This document shows, piece after piece, positions 8,679 through 16,970 of a stretch of DNA of 64,000 bases. Positions within the stretch are counted from its first letter, which is position 1. Every line of letters starts with the position of its first letter. The stretch spans positions 25,660-89,659 of the forward strand of contig JAYWAL010000064.1 in NCBI GenBank assembly GCA_043782485.1. Reading direction: 5' to 3'. The DNA is from JANXUC01 sp043782485 (GTDB lineage: Bacteria; Acidobacteriota; Terriglobia; Terriglobales; Acidobacteriaceae). Under the pieces are notes generated by a model. It saw only the letters and a program-made list of their open reading frames with translations. It did not search any database and was not told the origin of the DNA. Position numbers and translations under genes: made by a program.

Positions 8679-9032
8679 ATGACTGAAACCGCCCGCCAAG
8701 TTGCTGAGGAGCACTACTTTACCGCGCTGGACGCCATGGCAGACGGCCTCCAGGAGAAAGCTGTGGACGAGTATAGGTCGTCGCTGGCAGCCGATCCCAC
8801 CTTTACCGAGGCCATGCATGGGCTGGCTAAGGCTTTGCAGAATCTGGAGCGGTATGACGAGGCGATTGTGGTCGCGCGGCGCATTGCGGAGCTGGACCCG
8901 GAGGATGTGCTGGCGTACACCAGCTTGTCGGTGCTGTACCAGTGCAAGGGGATGATTGCCGAGGCGGAAGCCGAAGGGGCTAAGGCGCGCGTGCTGGGGT
9001 GGAAACAGCAGTTGCAGCGGGGGAAGAGTTAG
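8679..9032 (+). CDS. Small TPR-repeat protein
   Basis: 117 residues from the ATG at 8679; a TTG at 8658 would add seven residues, and neither has a clear Shine-Dalgarno. Three tetratricopeptide-like helical pairs are visible: YFTALDAMADGLQEKAVDEY, FTEAMHGLAKALQNLERYDE and DVLAYTSLSVLYQCKGMIAE. TPR proteins are protein-interaction scaffolds. No signal peptide, so probably cytoplasmic. It converges on the PilR-like gene with a hairpin between them. Confidence 0.75.
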   Translation: MTETARQVAEEHYFTALDAMADGLQEKAVDEYRSSLAADPTFTEAMHGLAKALQNLERYDEAIVVARRIAELDPEDVLAYTSLSVLYQCKGMIAEAEAEGAKARVLGWKQQLQRGKS

Positions 9033-9043
9033 GGTTTTGGGGC

Positions 9044-9072
9044 CGCACGGGCGGGTACGCCCGTGCCTCCAT
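9044..9072. repeat. Hairpin repeat between convergent genes (copy 1)
   Basis: Stem GCACGGGCG (9045-9053) and CGCCCGTGC (9058-9066) with a four-base loop, followed by CTCCAT. An almost identical copy (one base different in the loop) lies at 62271-62299, also between convergent gene ends. It could act as a bidirectional terminator or be a dispersed repeat. Confidence 0.75.
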
Positions 9073-9079
9073 TGGCTCT

Positions 9080-10471
9080 TTAGAGGTCGTATTTTTTGGC
9101 TAGGTGACGGAACGAGCGGTAGGAAATCTTTAGCAAGTCGGAAGCTTTGGTTTGGACGCCTCCAGATTGTTGCAGGGCGGAGAGTAGCAGGGCCTTTTCA
9201 ATTTGGGCTACGTGGTTTTCCATGTCCAGACCTTCGGGCGGGAAAGTTCCCTGCGTGGGAACGGCGGTGATGCCTCCAACTCCGGCGGCGGCTGCGCGGG
9301 CCTTGGCGCGCTCGACGGGAAGCTCAGTGTGGAGTTCGTCGGTAGTTTCCAGAGCGACGGCGCGCTCGACTGTGTTTTCCAATTGGCGAACGTTGCCGGG
9401 CCAGTCGTAACCGCTGAGTTCGGCCAGGCTTTCCGGGCGAATATTGCGAATCTGCTTGCCGGCGGCCGGAGCATACTTCTTCAGAAAATGGTTGACCAGC
9501 AGAGAGATATCTTCCGGGCGTTCGCGGAGCGAGGGCACGCGAATGGGGATGACGTTGAGCCGATAATAAAGATCTTCTCGGAACGTGCCTTCGTCCACCA
9601 TTTGATCCAAATTGCGGTTGGTGGCGGCGATAACGCGCACATCAACGGCAATTTCACTGGTGCCACCGATGGGACGGACCAGTCGTTCCTGTAAAACGCG
9701 CAAGAGCTTCACTTGCATGGGCAGGCTGGTTTCGCCGATTTCATCGAGGAAGATAGTTCCGCCGCCGGCAACCTCAAACAGGCCGCGCTTATTTTGATTG
9801 GCCCCGGTGAACGCGCCTTTGACATAGCCAAAGAGTTCGCTTTCCAGCAGCGTTTCCGGAAATGCACCACAGTTGATGGAGACAAACGCTTCGCCCGCGC
9901 GCGGTGAGCAAGTATGCACAGCCCGCGCGGCCAGTTCCTTACCAGTGCCGCTTTCGCCAGCGATGAGAATCGTGCTGGTCGTGGAGGAAACGGTACGAAT
10001 GGTCTGCTTGAGCTTCTCAATGGCGGCACTACCGCCGATGATGTTGTCGAGCGAGTTGTGCGTGGCGGCGTCGCGCTTGAGGGCAAAGTTCTGTCGGCTG
10101 AGGTTCTGGCGCTGCATGGCGCGCGCGACGGAAAGCCGCACGTCATCGACCAGGCCCGGACCTTTGCGGATGTAGTCGGAGGCACCGCCGGCCTTGACGG
10201 CTTCGACGGCGGCCTCGTAGTCATCGACGGCGGTAATGAGAATGACGGCGGTATCGGGAGAAATCTGGTGAGCGTGCTTGAGAACTTCGATGCCGTTGGC
10301 CTTGGGCATACGGATGTCGGTGACGACTACGTCGTAGAGCGCGGACTCAATTTTGGCCTTGGCGGCGTCTCCGGAGTTGACGGTTTCGACGCGATGGCCT
10401 TCGCGGCGCAGCGTGATGTCGAGAAGTTCGCAGATGGAGCGCTCGTCGTCGGCGACCAGAATGTTACCCAC
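9080..10471 (-). CDS. pilR: Sigma-54-dependent response regulator, PilR/NtrC type
   Basis: 463 residues when started at the GTG at 10471, which has AAGGAGG just upstream and directly precedes the receiver domain (VGNILVADDERSICELLDIT); a longer open frame to 10672 is antisense-like and overlaps the kinase. Domains: receiver about 1-120 (phospho-Asp in VVVTDIRMP), sigma-54 AAA+ domain about 140-380 (Walker A GESGTGKE, GAFTGA loop, Walker B FLDEIGE), C-terminal Fis-type helix-turn-helix ending RSFRHLAKKYDL. It overlaps the kinase stop by 8 bases, suggesting translational coupling. Location with pil genes suggests PilR, though the exact regulon is inference. Confidence 0.85.
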   Translation of the reverse strand: MGNILVADDERSICELLDITLRREGHRVETVNSGDAAKAKIESALYDVVVTDIRMPKANGIEVLKHAHQISPDTAVILITAVDDYEAAVEAVKAGGASDYIRKGPGLVDDVRLSVARAMQRQNLSRQNFALKRDAATHNSLDNIIGGSAAIEKLKQTIRTVSSTTSTILIAGESGTGKELAARAVHTCSPRAGEAFVSINCGAFPETLLESELFGYVKGAFTGANQNKRGLFEVAGGGTIFLDEIGETSLPMQVKLLRVLQERLVRPIGGTSEIAVDVRVIAATNRNLDQMVDEGTFREDLYYRLNVIPIRVPSLRERPEDISLLVNHFLKKYAPAAGKQIRNIRPESLAELSGYDWPGNVRQLENTVERAVALETTDELHTELPVERAKARAAAAGVGGITAVPTQGTFPPEGLDMENHVAQIEKALLLSALQQSGGVQTKASDLLKISYRSFRHLAKKYDL

Positions 10472-12227
10472 GCGACCCTCCTTCTCCGGCAGCGGCGGCG
10501 CGGGAAGCGAGATCGATGACGACCGATTCATGGGCTTTGGCATCCGCTGAAACGGCGGGCGTAGCGGGAGCCGCTTCTTCGCGGACCAATCGCAAACGGA
10601 AACAGGTTCCACCGCCCTCACAGGGACCTGCGGTGATTCGGCCATCGTGGGCTTGGACAATCTGGTAGACAATGGCCAGCGCTAGTCCGGTGCCAACTTG
10701 ATTCTGATTCTGAAATGGCTCGAAAATGCGCAAGGCCTGCTGCTGAGTCGGGGTTGCGCCGGTATCGGCGACGGTGATTTCCCAGGCTTTGCTTTCCTGC
10801 TGTAAATCTCCGTCTTGGAGGTCGCGGTTGTCCAAATCGCCGTCGTCCAAATCCTTGAGGGTAACCGTCAAAGTGCCGCCGTCGGGCATGGCGGCGAGGG
10901 CATTCTCGCAGAGATTGTGGAAAGCCTGTTGCAGGCGCGCGCCATCGCCCATGGTCCAGGCCGAATGCGCGCGGAGCGAGCGCAGAACGCGGATACCAGA
11001 GCCTTGGCGGTTGATACGGGTTTCGATTTCGTCGAGCACGTTTTCCAGCAGCGGTAGCACGTCAACCCTGGCGAATTCAAACTGGCGACCGCGCGAATAG
11101 GCGAGGAAGTCCGTGATGATGGCGTTGAGCCGCTCGGACTCACGGGTCACGATTTCGATGAGCATGCGCTGCTCGTCGGTGAGGGCGGCAATGCCGTGGA
11201 GCACATTGACCGAGCCACCGATGGATGCTAGCGGGTTGCGAATTTCGTGGGCGATGGCCCCGGCAAGGCGTCCGATGGCGGCCTGTTGCTCGCGCACGCG
11301 AATCTCACGTTCCAGACGACGAACCTCCGTCAGGTCGTCGAAGGCATAGATGTAGCCGGAGATCCCGCGCCCGGGAGCCGTGAGGCAAGAAGCTCGCATG
11401 TCGAGCGTAAGTTCCCGGCCAAGAGCGGTACGGGCGCGCACTTCACCGTGGGCGAGGCCGCCGAGCGCGTAGGGTAGCGACTCGAGAAATAGCGATTGCA
11501 CGGGCTGGTGGATCACTTCAGCGGCATCGCGCCCGAGCAAACTACAGGCGGCCGCATTGGCCACTTGCACGCGCCCATCGAGACCCGCAGTGATGATGCC
11601 ACCGGTGATGGACTGGATGATGTTCTCGTGGAGGGCCTGTAGGTTCTCCAGTTCGCCGCTGGCATGGAGCAGGCGGGCGTCGGCCTGGCGCAAGCGCTGC
11701 GCCAACATGGAGGCCAGGTAGCCGATGGTGAGATCCGCGAACAGGTTGATGAGAATGATGGCCAGCAGGGCGCGCGTGCTCGGATGGGAAGACGAGTACG
11801 AAGGTAAAACTTCGTAGTAGCAGAGTTCGAGCACGGTGCCGTAGGAGATGAAGGCCAGCGCGGCTACAAGATAGGCCCAAGCGCGCGGAAGCAGAATGCA
11901 AGCGACGACGATGACGAGCGGATAAAGAAAGTTGAACGTGCTTTCCGCGCCTCCAGTGACGTAAATGAGCAGTGTAGCCATACCAAGGTCGGTGAAGACC
12001 TGAAGTTTGGCCTGCAATTCATCTTCGCGCCAAGCGTGTGCGAGCAGGAGAAAGAAGAGGGAGAGCGTATACCAAAGCAGGATCGCCGCGATAAACGGCT
12101 TCAAAGGCAGCGTATTGGGCGTCAGACGGACGATGGCCAGCTGAATGCCGAGCAGGAACGTGAGCACGATGATGCGAACGTTCGAGAGCCAGGCTAGCCA
12201 ACGGCGCTGTTCCACTATGAGTTCCAT
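10464..12227 (-). CDS. pilS: PilS-type membrane sensor histidine kinase
   Basis: 587 residues, ATG at 12227. About six transmembrane segments fill residues 15-175 as in PilS. A PAS domain follows (about 200-310), then the dimerisation/phosphoacceptor helix with AIAHEIRNPLASIGG (about 335-350) and a HATPase domain with N, G1 and G2 boxes (NLCENALAAMP, EITVADTGATPT, VGTGLALAIVYQ). The kinase should phosphorylate the overlapping response regulator at 9080-10471. The HATPase domain contains a D-rich insert with repeated DGDLDNRDLQDGDLQ. Pilus association rests on the neighbourhood. Confidence 0.83.
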   Translation of the reverse strand: MELIVEQRRWLAWLSNVRIIVLTFLLGIQLAIVRLTPNTLPLKPFIAAILLWYTLSLFFLLLAHAWREDELQAKLQVFTDLGMATLLIYVTGGAESTFNFLYPLVIVVACILLPRAWAYLVAALAFISYGTVLELCYYEVLPSYSSSHPSTRALLAIILINLFADLTIGYLASMLAQRLRQADARLLHASGELENLQALHENIIQSITGGIITAGLDGRVQVANAAACSLLGRDAAEVIHQPVQSLFLESLPYALGGLAHGEVRARTALGRELTLDMRASCLTAPGRGISGYIYAFDDLTEVRRLEREIRVREQQAAIGRLAGAIAHEIRNPLASIGGSVNVLHGIAALTDEQRMLIEIVTRESERLNAIITDFLAYSRGRQFEFARVDVLPLLENVLDEIETRINRQGSGIRVLRSLRAHSAWTMGDGARLQQAFHNLCENALAAMPDGGTLTVTLKDLDDGDLDNRDLQDGDLQQESKAWEITVADTGATPTQQQALRIFEPFQNQNQVGTGLALAIVYQIVQAHDGRITAGPCEGGGTCFRLRLVREEAAPATPAVSADAKAHESVVIDLASRAAAAGEGGSRG

Positions 12228-12446
12228 TTCCGTCAGCGTCCGATCATTTTGGGGGCCGCAGGGGCTAAAGCCCCAGAGCTTTTGTCGCGCGATATGCGGC
12301 GCTGAAGCGCCGCTCTACCGTCAGTTCTGCGCTCGTCGGTTCTGTGCCCGTCACCCTGAGCCAGGCCACAGGAAAGCGGGTCCCTCCACTTCCCAGGTGC
12401 TTCGCTTCGCGAAGCATCTGGTCCGGTCGGGATGACAAACCCTTGC
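12228..12446. repeat. Intergenic repeat cluster between pilS and pilC
   Basis: Contains hairpins with AA or TGAA loops, AGGGGCT-AA-AGCCCC (about 12262-12275) and CGGCGC-TGAA-GCGCCG (about 12297-12312), then a TCACCCTGAG...CGGGATGACAAA segment (about 12350-12438) with an internal palindrome GCTTCGCTTCGCGAAGC. Both kinds recur between other genes here. No gene is seen. Confidence 0.6.
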
Positions 12447-13655
12447 CTAGCCAGCTAGTTTGCCGATCATGGCGAATAGCGGCATGTACAGCGAAATGAC
12501 GATACCTCCGACGAACACTCCAAGGAAGGCGATGATCGCGGGTTCGAGCAAGGCCAGCATGTCTTTGGTGGCCGCGTCGACTTCGTCCTCGTAGAAGTCG
12601 GCGATTTTTTGCAGCATGGAATCCATCGCGCCGGTAGCTTCTCCGACGCCGATCATCTGCGTGACCATGTTGGGAAACACGCCACTTTCGCGGAGAGGAT
12701 CGACGATCGTGCGGCCCTCTTCAATGGCTTTGCGGACCTTCATCAACGCCTCTTCAAGGACGGCGTTGCCGGAGGTGCGCGCGGTGATGGAGAGGCCTTC
12801 CAGAATCGGTACGCCGGAAGTGATGAGTGTGCCCAGGGTTCGGGTGAAGCGGGCTACGGCAATCTTGCGCAGCAGCATGCCGATGATAGGAAAGCCGAGG
12901 AGCAGCTTGTCAAAGAAGTACTTGCCTTTGGGGTTCTTGCGGGCCTGCTTGACGCCGACCACGGCGCCGATACCGCCCACAAGAAAGAACCACCAGAACT
13001 GCGCCACGAAATTACTGAGGCCAATGGTGATGCGGGTAGGCAGCGGCAAGGCGACGCCCAAGCCGAGAAACAGGTTGGCGAAAATGGGGACGACGAACTT
13101 GAGCAACGCGCCGACGACGAGAACGGCCATACCAACGACGGCGACCGGGTAGATTAAAGCCGACTTCACGGCCGACTTGAGCTTGACGGCCTTTTCGACG
13201 TAAGCGGCGATACGCTGGAGAATGATGTCCAAGATACCGCCGGTTTCACCGGCCTCAATCATGTTGGTGCTGAGATCGTCGAATACCTTGGGGTGCAAAC
13301 GCATGGCGTTGGCCAGGGTGGAGCCGCTTTCGACGGTCGTCCGGATGTTGGTGAGCGTCTTTTGGAAGAACGCGTTCTCCTGGTTAGCGCCGAGAATTTC
13401 CAGGCACTGAACCAGAGGGAGGCCGGCATCGATCATCACGGAGAACTGGCGGAAAAAGACGGCCTGTTCCTTCGCTGTAACCGATCCCCCTCCGAAGGTG
13501 GGCAGGGAAAACTCCTTGCCCTTTTCGCGAATGTTGGATGGGACAATGCGCTCTTTGCGCAGGGAGGACGCGAGGCTTTCCTTGCTGGCGGCCTCGCGGC
13601 TTCCCTTGATCTTTTCTCCTGAAGCGCTCTTTCCCGAGAACGTAAATACTGGCAT
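12447..13655 (-). CDS. pilC: Type IV pilus inner-membrane platform protein PilC
   Basis: 402 residues, ATG at 13655. The N-terminal cytoplasmic part (MPVFTFSGKSASGEKIKGSR) is followed by two T2SSF domains (about 70-193 and 273-395). Three hydrophobic segments lie at about 165-190, 218-240 and 370-395. The repeated motif GLPLVQCLEILG / GVPILEGLSITAR is typical. PilC/GspF proteins anchor the PilB/PilT motors at the inner membrane. The gene lies 44 bases downstream of pilT in the same direction. Confidence 0.92.
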   Translation of the reverse strand: MPVFTFSGKSASGEKIKGSREAASKESLASSLRKERIVPSNIREKGKEFSLPTFGGGSVTAKEQAVFFRQFSVMIDAGLPLVQCLEILGANQENAFFQKTLTNIRTTVESGSTLANAMRLHPKVFDDLSTNMIEAGETGGILDIILQRIAAYVEKAVKLKSAVKSALIYPVAVVGMAVLVVGALLKFVVPIFANLFLGLGVALPLPTRITIGLSNFVAQFWWFFLVGGIGAVVGVKQARKNPKGKYFFDKLLLGFPIIGMLLRKIAVARFTRTLGTLITSGVPILEGLSITARTSGNAVLEEALMKVRKAIEEGRTIVDPLRESGVFPNMVTQMIGVGEATGAMDSMLQKIADFYEDEVDAATKDMLALLEPAIIAFLGVFVGGIVISLYMPLFAMIGKLAG

Positions 13656-13699
13656 GACGCTTTTCTCCTGGTAAATCTAGCCGTTGCTGCTGTGTAGCG

Positions 13700-14818
13700 T
13701 TAGCGTTTGGCCGCGGCGGCCGCGGTTCCGGTGGAACCTTTGCCCAACCCCGCGCCGCGATTGATCATTTCCTGTAGCTCATCTTGATTGCTGGAACGGA
13801 TGAGCGCGGTTTCAAGGGTGATTTGTTTTTGGAAATAGGCGGACGCAAGCGCCTGGTTGAAGGTCTGCATCCCGTACTTGTCCTGTCCGGATTGCATAGC
13901 CGAGTAAATCTGGTGAATTTTGTCCTCGCGAATGAGGTTGCGGACCGCCGCGTTGGGTACCAGGACTTCAAGGATCATGGCGCGGCCCTTGCCATCAGCT
14001 TTGGGCACCAGCGATTGGCACATGATGCCTTCGAGCACGAGCGAGAGCTGGGCGCGGATTTGCGGCTGCTGGTGCGCCGGAAAGGCGTCGATGATTCTGT
14101 TGATGGTGGAGGTGGCGGAATTGGTGTGCAGCGTGCCGAAGGTTAAGTGACCGGTTTCCGCGATTCTCAGCGCGGCTTCGATGGTTTCCAGATCGCGCAT
14201 TTCGCCGATGAGAACGACGTCTGGATCTTCGCGGAGGGCGGCGCGGAGGGCGTCGGTGAAACTCTTGGTATCCGCGTGCAGCTCGCGCTGGTTGACCAGG
14301 CAGTTCTTGTTCATGTGTACAAATTCGATGGGATCTTCGATGGTCAGAATGTGATCGTGACGCTCGGAGTTGATCTTGTCGATCATGGCAGCCAGCGTAG
14401 TGGACTTACCGGAGCCGGTGGGTCCGGTGACCAGAACCAAGCCGCGCGGTTTATCGCACATTTTGGCCACGATTGGCGGCAGATTGAGCTGGTTAAAGGC
14501 CTTGATTTCAAAGGGAATCAAGCGAAAGACCGCAGCCGTTGCGCCGCGCTGGTTGAAGACATTGCCGCGGAAACGAGCCAGGCCCTTGAGGCCGAAGGAG
14601 AAGTCCAGTTCGAGGGATTCTTCAAAGCGATGCTTCTGGGAATCGGTCATGACGCTGTAGGCAAGCTGCTTGGTTTCCGCCGGGGTCATCTGCGGCAGGT
14701 CGAGCGGCACCAGATGTCCGCTAACGCGGATTTGTGGCGGGGAGTTGGTGGTAATGTGCAGATCGCTGCCTGCCATCTCCAACATCCTGCGGAGCAGATC
14801 GCTAAGAGTTAATGCCAT
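13700..14818 (-). CDS. pilT: Type IV pilus retraction ATPase PilT
   Basis: 372 residues, ATG at 14818. Walker A GPTGSGKSTTLAAMID, Asp box (ILTIEDPIEFVH), Walker B (DVVLIGEMRDLETI) and His box (HLTFGTLHTNSA) are in the usual order, and the PilT-specific AIRNLIRE-like motif appears as AVRNLIRED. It powers pilus disassembly for twitching motility. C-terminus ends in a short low-complexity GTAAAAAKR tail. Located between pilB and pilC, 36 bases after pilB. Confidence 0.93.
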   Translation of the reverse strand: MALTLSDLLRRMLEMAGSDLHITTNSPPQIRVSGHLVPLDLPQMTPAETKQLAYSVMTDSQKHRFEESLELDFSFGLKGLARFRGNVFNQRGATAAVFRLIPFEIKAFNQLNLPPIVAKMCDKPRGLVLVTGPTGSGKSTTLAAMIDKINSERHDHILTIEDPIEFVHMNKNCLVNQRELHADTKSFTDALRAALREDPDVVLIGEMRDLETIEAALRIAETGHLTFGTLHTNSATSTINRIIDAFPAHQQPQIRAQLSLVLEGIMCQSLVPKADGKGRAMILEVLVPNAAVRNLIREDKIHQIYSAMQSGQDKYGMQTFNQALASAYFQKQITLETALIRSSNQDELQEMINRGAGLGKGSTGTAAAAAKR

Positions 14819-14854
14819 GACTGTCCTATTCCTCCGTAAGCTTGTTGCAAATCT

Positions 14855-16570
14855 TTAGTGAATCGTTTCGCGTGCTACTTCTTCCAGCGTGGTCCATCCC
14901 ATGGCGACTTTGGTTAAGCCGCTGCGCCGCAGGGTGATCATGCCTTGTTCGATGGCTTTTTTCTTGAGTTCCAGAGCGGACGCGCCAACCAGAACGAGTT
15001 CGCGAATGGCGTCATCGACTTCCATCACTTCATAAAGACCTGTACGGCCTTTGTAGCCGGTGTTGTTGCAAATGCCGCAGCCTTTGCCCTTCATCAACTT
15101 GACGGTTTTCGCCTCTTCCGGACCGAAGCCTTCATCAATCAGGGTCTGAATCGGGACTTCGAAAGGCTCGGCGCACTCCTTACAAACGCGGCGAATGAGG
15201 CGCTGGGCGCAGATGAGGTGGACGGACGTGGCAACCAGGAAAGGCTCGATGCCCATGTTCATGAGTCGCGTAATGGTCTCGGGCGCGCCGTTGGTGTGGA
15301 GCGTGGAGAGCACCAAGTGGCCGGTAAGCGCTGCTTTAATCGCAATTTCTGCCGTTTCAAAGTCACGGATTTCGCCGACGAGGATGATGTTGGGATCTTG
15401 CCGCAGGAAGGCGCGGAGGGCGGCGGCGAAGTTCAGGCCGATCTGCTCCTTCATCTGGACTTGATTCACGCCGCCGAGCTGGAACTCGACCGGATCTTCG
15501 GCGGTCATGATGTTGGTGTCAGGGGTGTTGAGTCGCGCGATGGAGGAATAGAGCGTGTTCGTCTTTCCAGAACCTGTCGGGCCGGTGACCAGCACCATGC
15601 CGTAAGGCTTGAGAATGGCTTTTTCAAATTTGGTGAGCGATTCCTGCTCGAAGCCGAGCTTGGTCATGTCGAGTCGCAGGTTCTCCTTGTCGAGGAGACG
15701 CATGACGATTTTTTCGCCCCAAAGCGTGGGCAGGGTGCTGACACGGAAATCGAGCTGCTTTTTCTTGCCGTTCAAGTTCATCTTCAGCATGATGCGACCG
15801 TCTTGCGGCAGACGCTTTTCGCTGATATCGAGCTTGGACATGATCTTAAGACGCGAGGTGATGGCGTCTTTCAGCTTTAAAGGCGGAGACATGATGGCCT
15901 GGAGAACACCGTCAATCCGGAAGCGGACACGGAATTCCTTTTCGTACGGTTCCATGTGGATGTCGCTGGCTCCGCGCTTCACGGCATCGGTCAGGATCAG
16001 GTTGACGAGCTTAACGATGGGTGCTTCATCGGCAGCTTTTTCGAGATCGGCCAGAGCGGCTTCGGCTTCCTCGGTCTGCACCTCGACATCGGTGTCACCC
16101 ATGTCGTTCATGGTTTGCATGACCGACTCGAGATCTTCTCCCTGCTTGGTACCGTAGGCCTTATCGATGCCTTCGAGAATGGAGCTTTCCGAAGCCACCA
16201 CCGGCTCGATGTTGAAGCCGGTCATGAATTTGATGTCGTCCATGGCGAAGACGTTGGTGGGATCAACCATGGCGATGGTGAGCGACGCACCGACGCGGCT
16301 CAACGGAAGAATCTGGTAGCGCTTGGCGGTTTCGTGCGGGATCAGCTTGACGACGGACGCGTCAATTTCAAAATAGGCGAGGTTGATCGCGGGCACGCCG
16401 TACTGCCGCGAGAGGAAGTTGGTGAAGTCTTCCTCTGTCAGAAAACCGAGTTTGACGAGGGCTGCGCCAAGGCGGGTGTTGTTATCTTTCTGGCTCTTCG
16501 CCGCCTGTTGCAACTGCTCCTGGGTAATGATCTTCTCTTTGACGAGAAGGTCGCCCAGACGTTGAGACAT
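14855..16570 (-). CDS. pilB: Type IV pilus assembly ATPase PilB
   Basis: 571 residues, ATG at 16570. N-terminal MshEN domain (RLGDLLVKEKIITQEQLQQA; a site that binds cyclic-di-GMP in some homologues), then the secretion ATPase core with Walker A GPTGSGKTNTLYSS, Asp box (IMTAEDPVEF) and Walker B (IILVGEIRDFETAE). The zinc tetracysteine C-rich loop is intact (CKEC ... CGIC). The hexameric motor drives pilus extension. First gene of pilB-pilT-pilC on the minus strand; a ~400-base region upstream should hold the promoter. Confidence 0.93.
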   Translation of the reverse strand: MSQRLGDLLVKEKIITQEQLQQAAKSQKDNNTRLGAALVKLGFLTEEDFTNFLSRQYGVPAINLAYFEIDASVVKLIPHETAKRYQILPLSRVGASLTIAMVDPTNVFAMDDIKFMTGFNIEPVVASESSILEGIDKAYGTKQGEDLESVMQTMNDMGDTDVEVQTEEAEAALADLEKAADEAPIVKLVNLILTDAVKRGASDIHMEPYEKEFRVRFRIDGVLQAIMSPPLKLKDAITSRLKIMSKLDISEKRLPQDGRIMLKMNLNGKKKQLDFRVSTLPTLWGEKIVMRLLDKENLRLDMTKLGFEQESLTKFEKAILKPYGMVLVTGPTGSGKTNTLYSSIARLNTPDTNIMTAEDPVEFQLGGVNQVQMKEQIGLNFAAALRAFLRQDPNIILVGEIRDFETAEIAIKAALTGHLVLSTLHTNGAPETITRLMNMGIEPFLVATSVHLICAQRLIRRVCKECAEPFEVPIQTLIDEGFGPEEAKTVKLMKGKGCGICNNTGYKGRTGLYEVMEVDDAIRELVLVGASALELKKKAIEQGMITLRRSGLTKVAMGWTTLEEVARETIH

Positions 16571-16970
16571 ATCGCAGACTCCTCTGACCGGCAGTATCGA
16601 AAAAATTAGACAGTAACGAAACGGCGGCTCTGCGGAGGAGGGGCTGCAGATACGCTTCTAGTTCCGTTGACACAAATTGTCACCGAAGATGGATTACTGC
16701 GCCTGTAACTTTGGTACTTGTCCTGCGCCGGGAAAAGCTCGGGATAGCTCCGCAAGTGGTTGAGCCTGTTGTTTTTCAGGGTTTTTGGGAGATCGCGGAC
16801 TAGGGTTCATGCCTGCCGTGCAACAACCTTGGTAACTTCGCGATCAAACTCGCCACGGGGCAGGGGGGCTCGGCGGAGCAAAGTCGCGTAGCAACGCGCT
16901 ACGCTGGGAGGTTTTCCGGAAACCGCTATAATCTGGGGGCGCTCCGGAGTGCGTCCCCAGCGCAGGTGTT
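16571..16970. other. Divergent intergenic region between pilB and ntrY
   Basis: About 400 bases with no supportable gene; short frames on the minus strand have antisense-like composition. It must hold the promoters of pilB (minus) and of the kinase gene (plus). An inverted repeat TGACA-N5-TGTCA is at 16667-16681. TATAAT occurs at 16927-16932. Confidence 0.6.
16904..16932 (+). promoter_or_regulatory. Possible sigma-70-type promoter for ntrY
   Basis: A perfect TATAAT (16927-16932) with a weak -35-like CTGGGA (16904-16909) at 17-base spacing, about 40 bases before the start codon. The -10 box is seen directly; use as a promoter is inferred. Confidence 0.35.

Noticed and set aside
10472..10672. 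N-terminal extension of the PilR-like frame
   Set aside because: Overlaps the kinase gene in another frame; the Shine-Dalgarno and receiver domain point to the GTG at 10471.
14945..15880. 311-residue plus-strand frame opposite pilB
   Set aside because: Antisense shadow of pilB.
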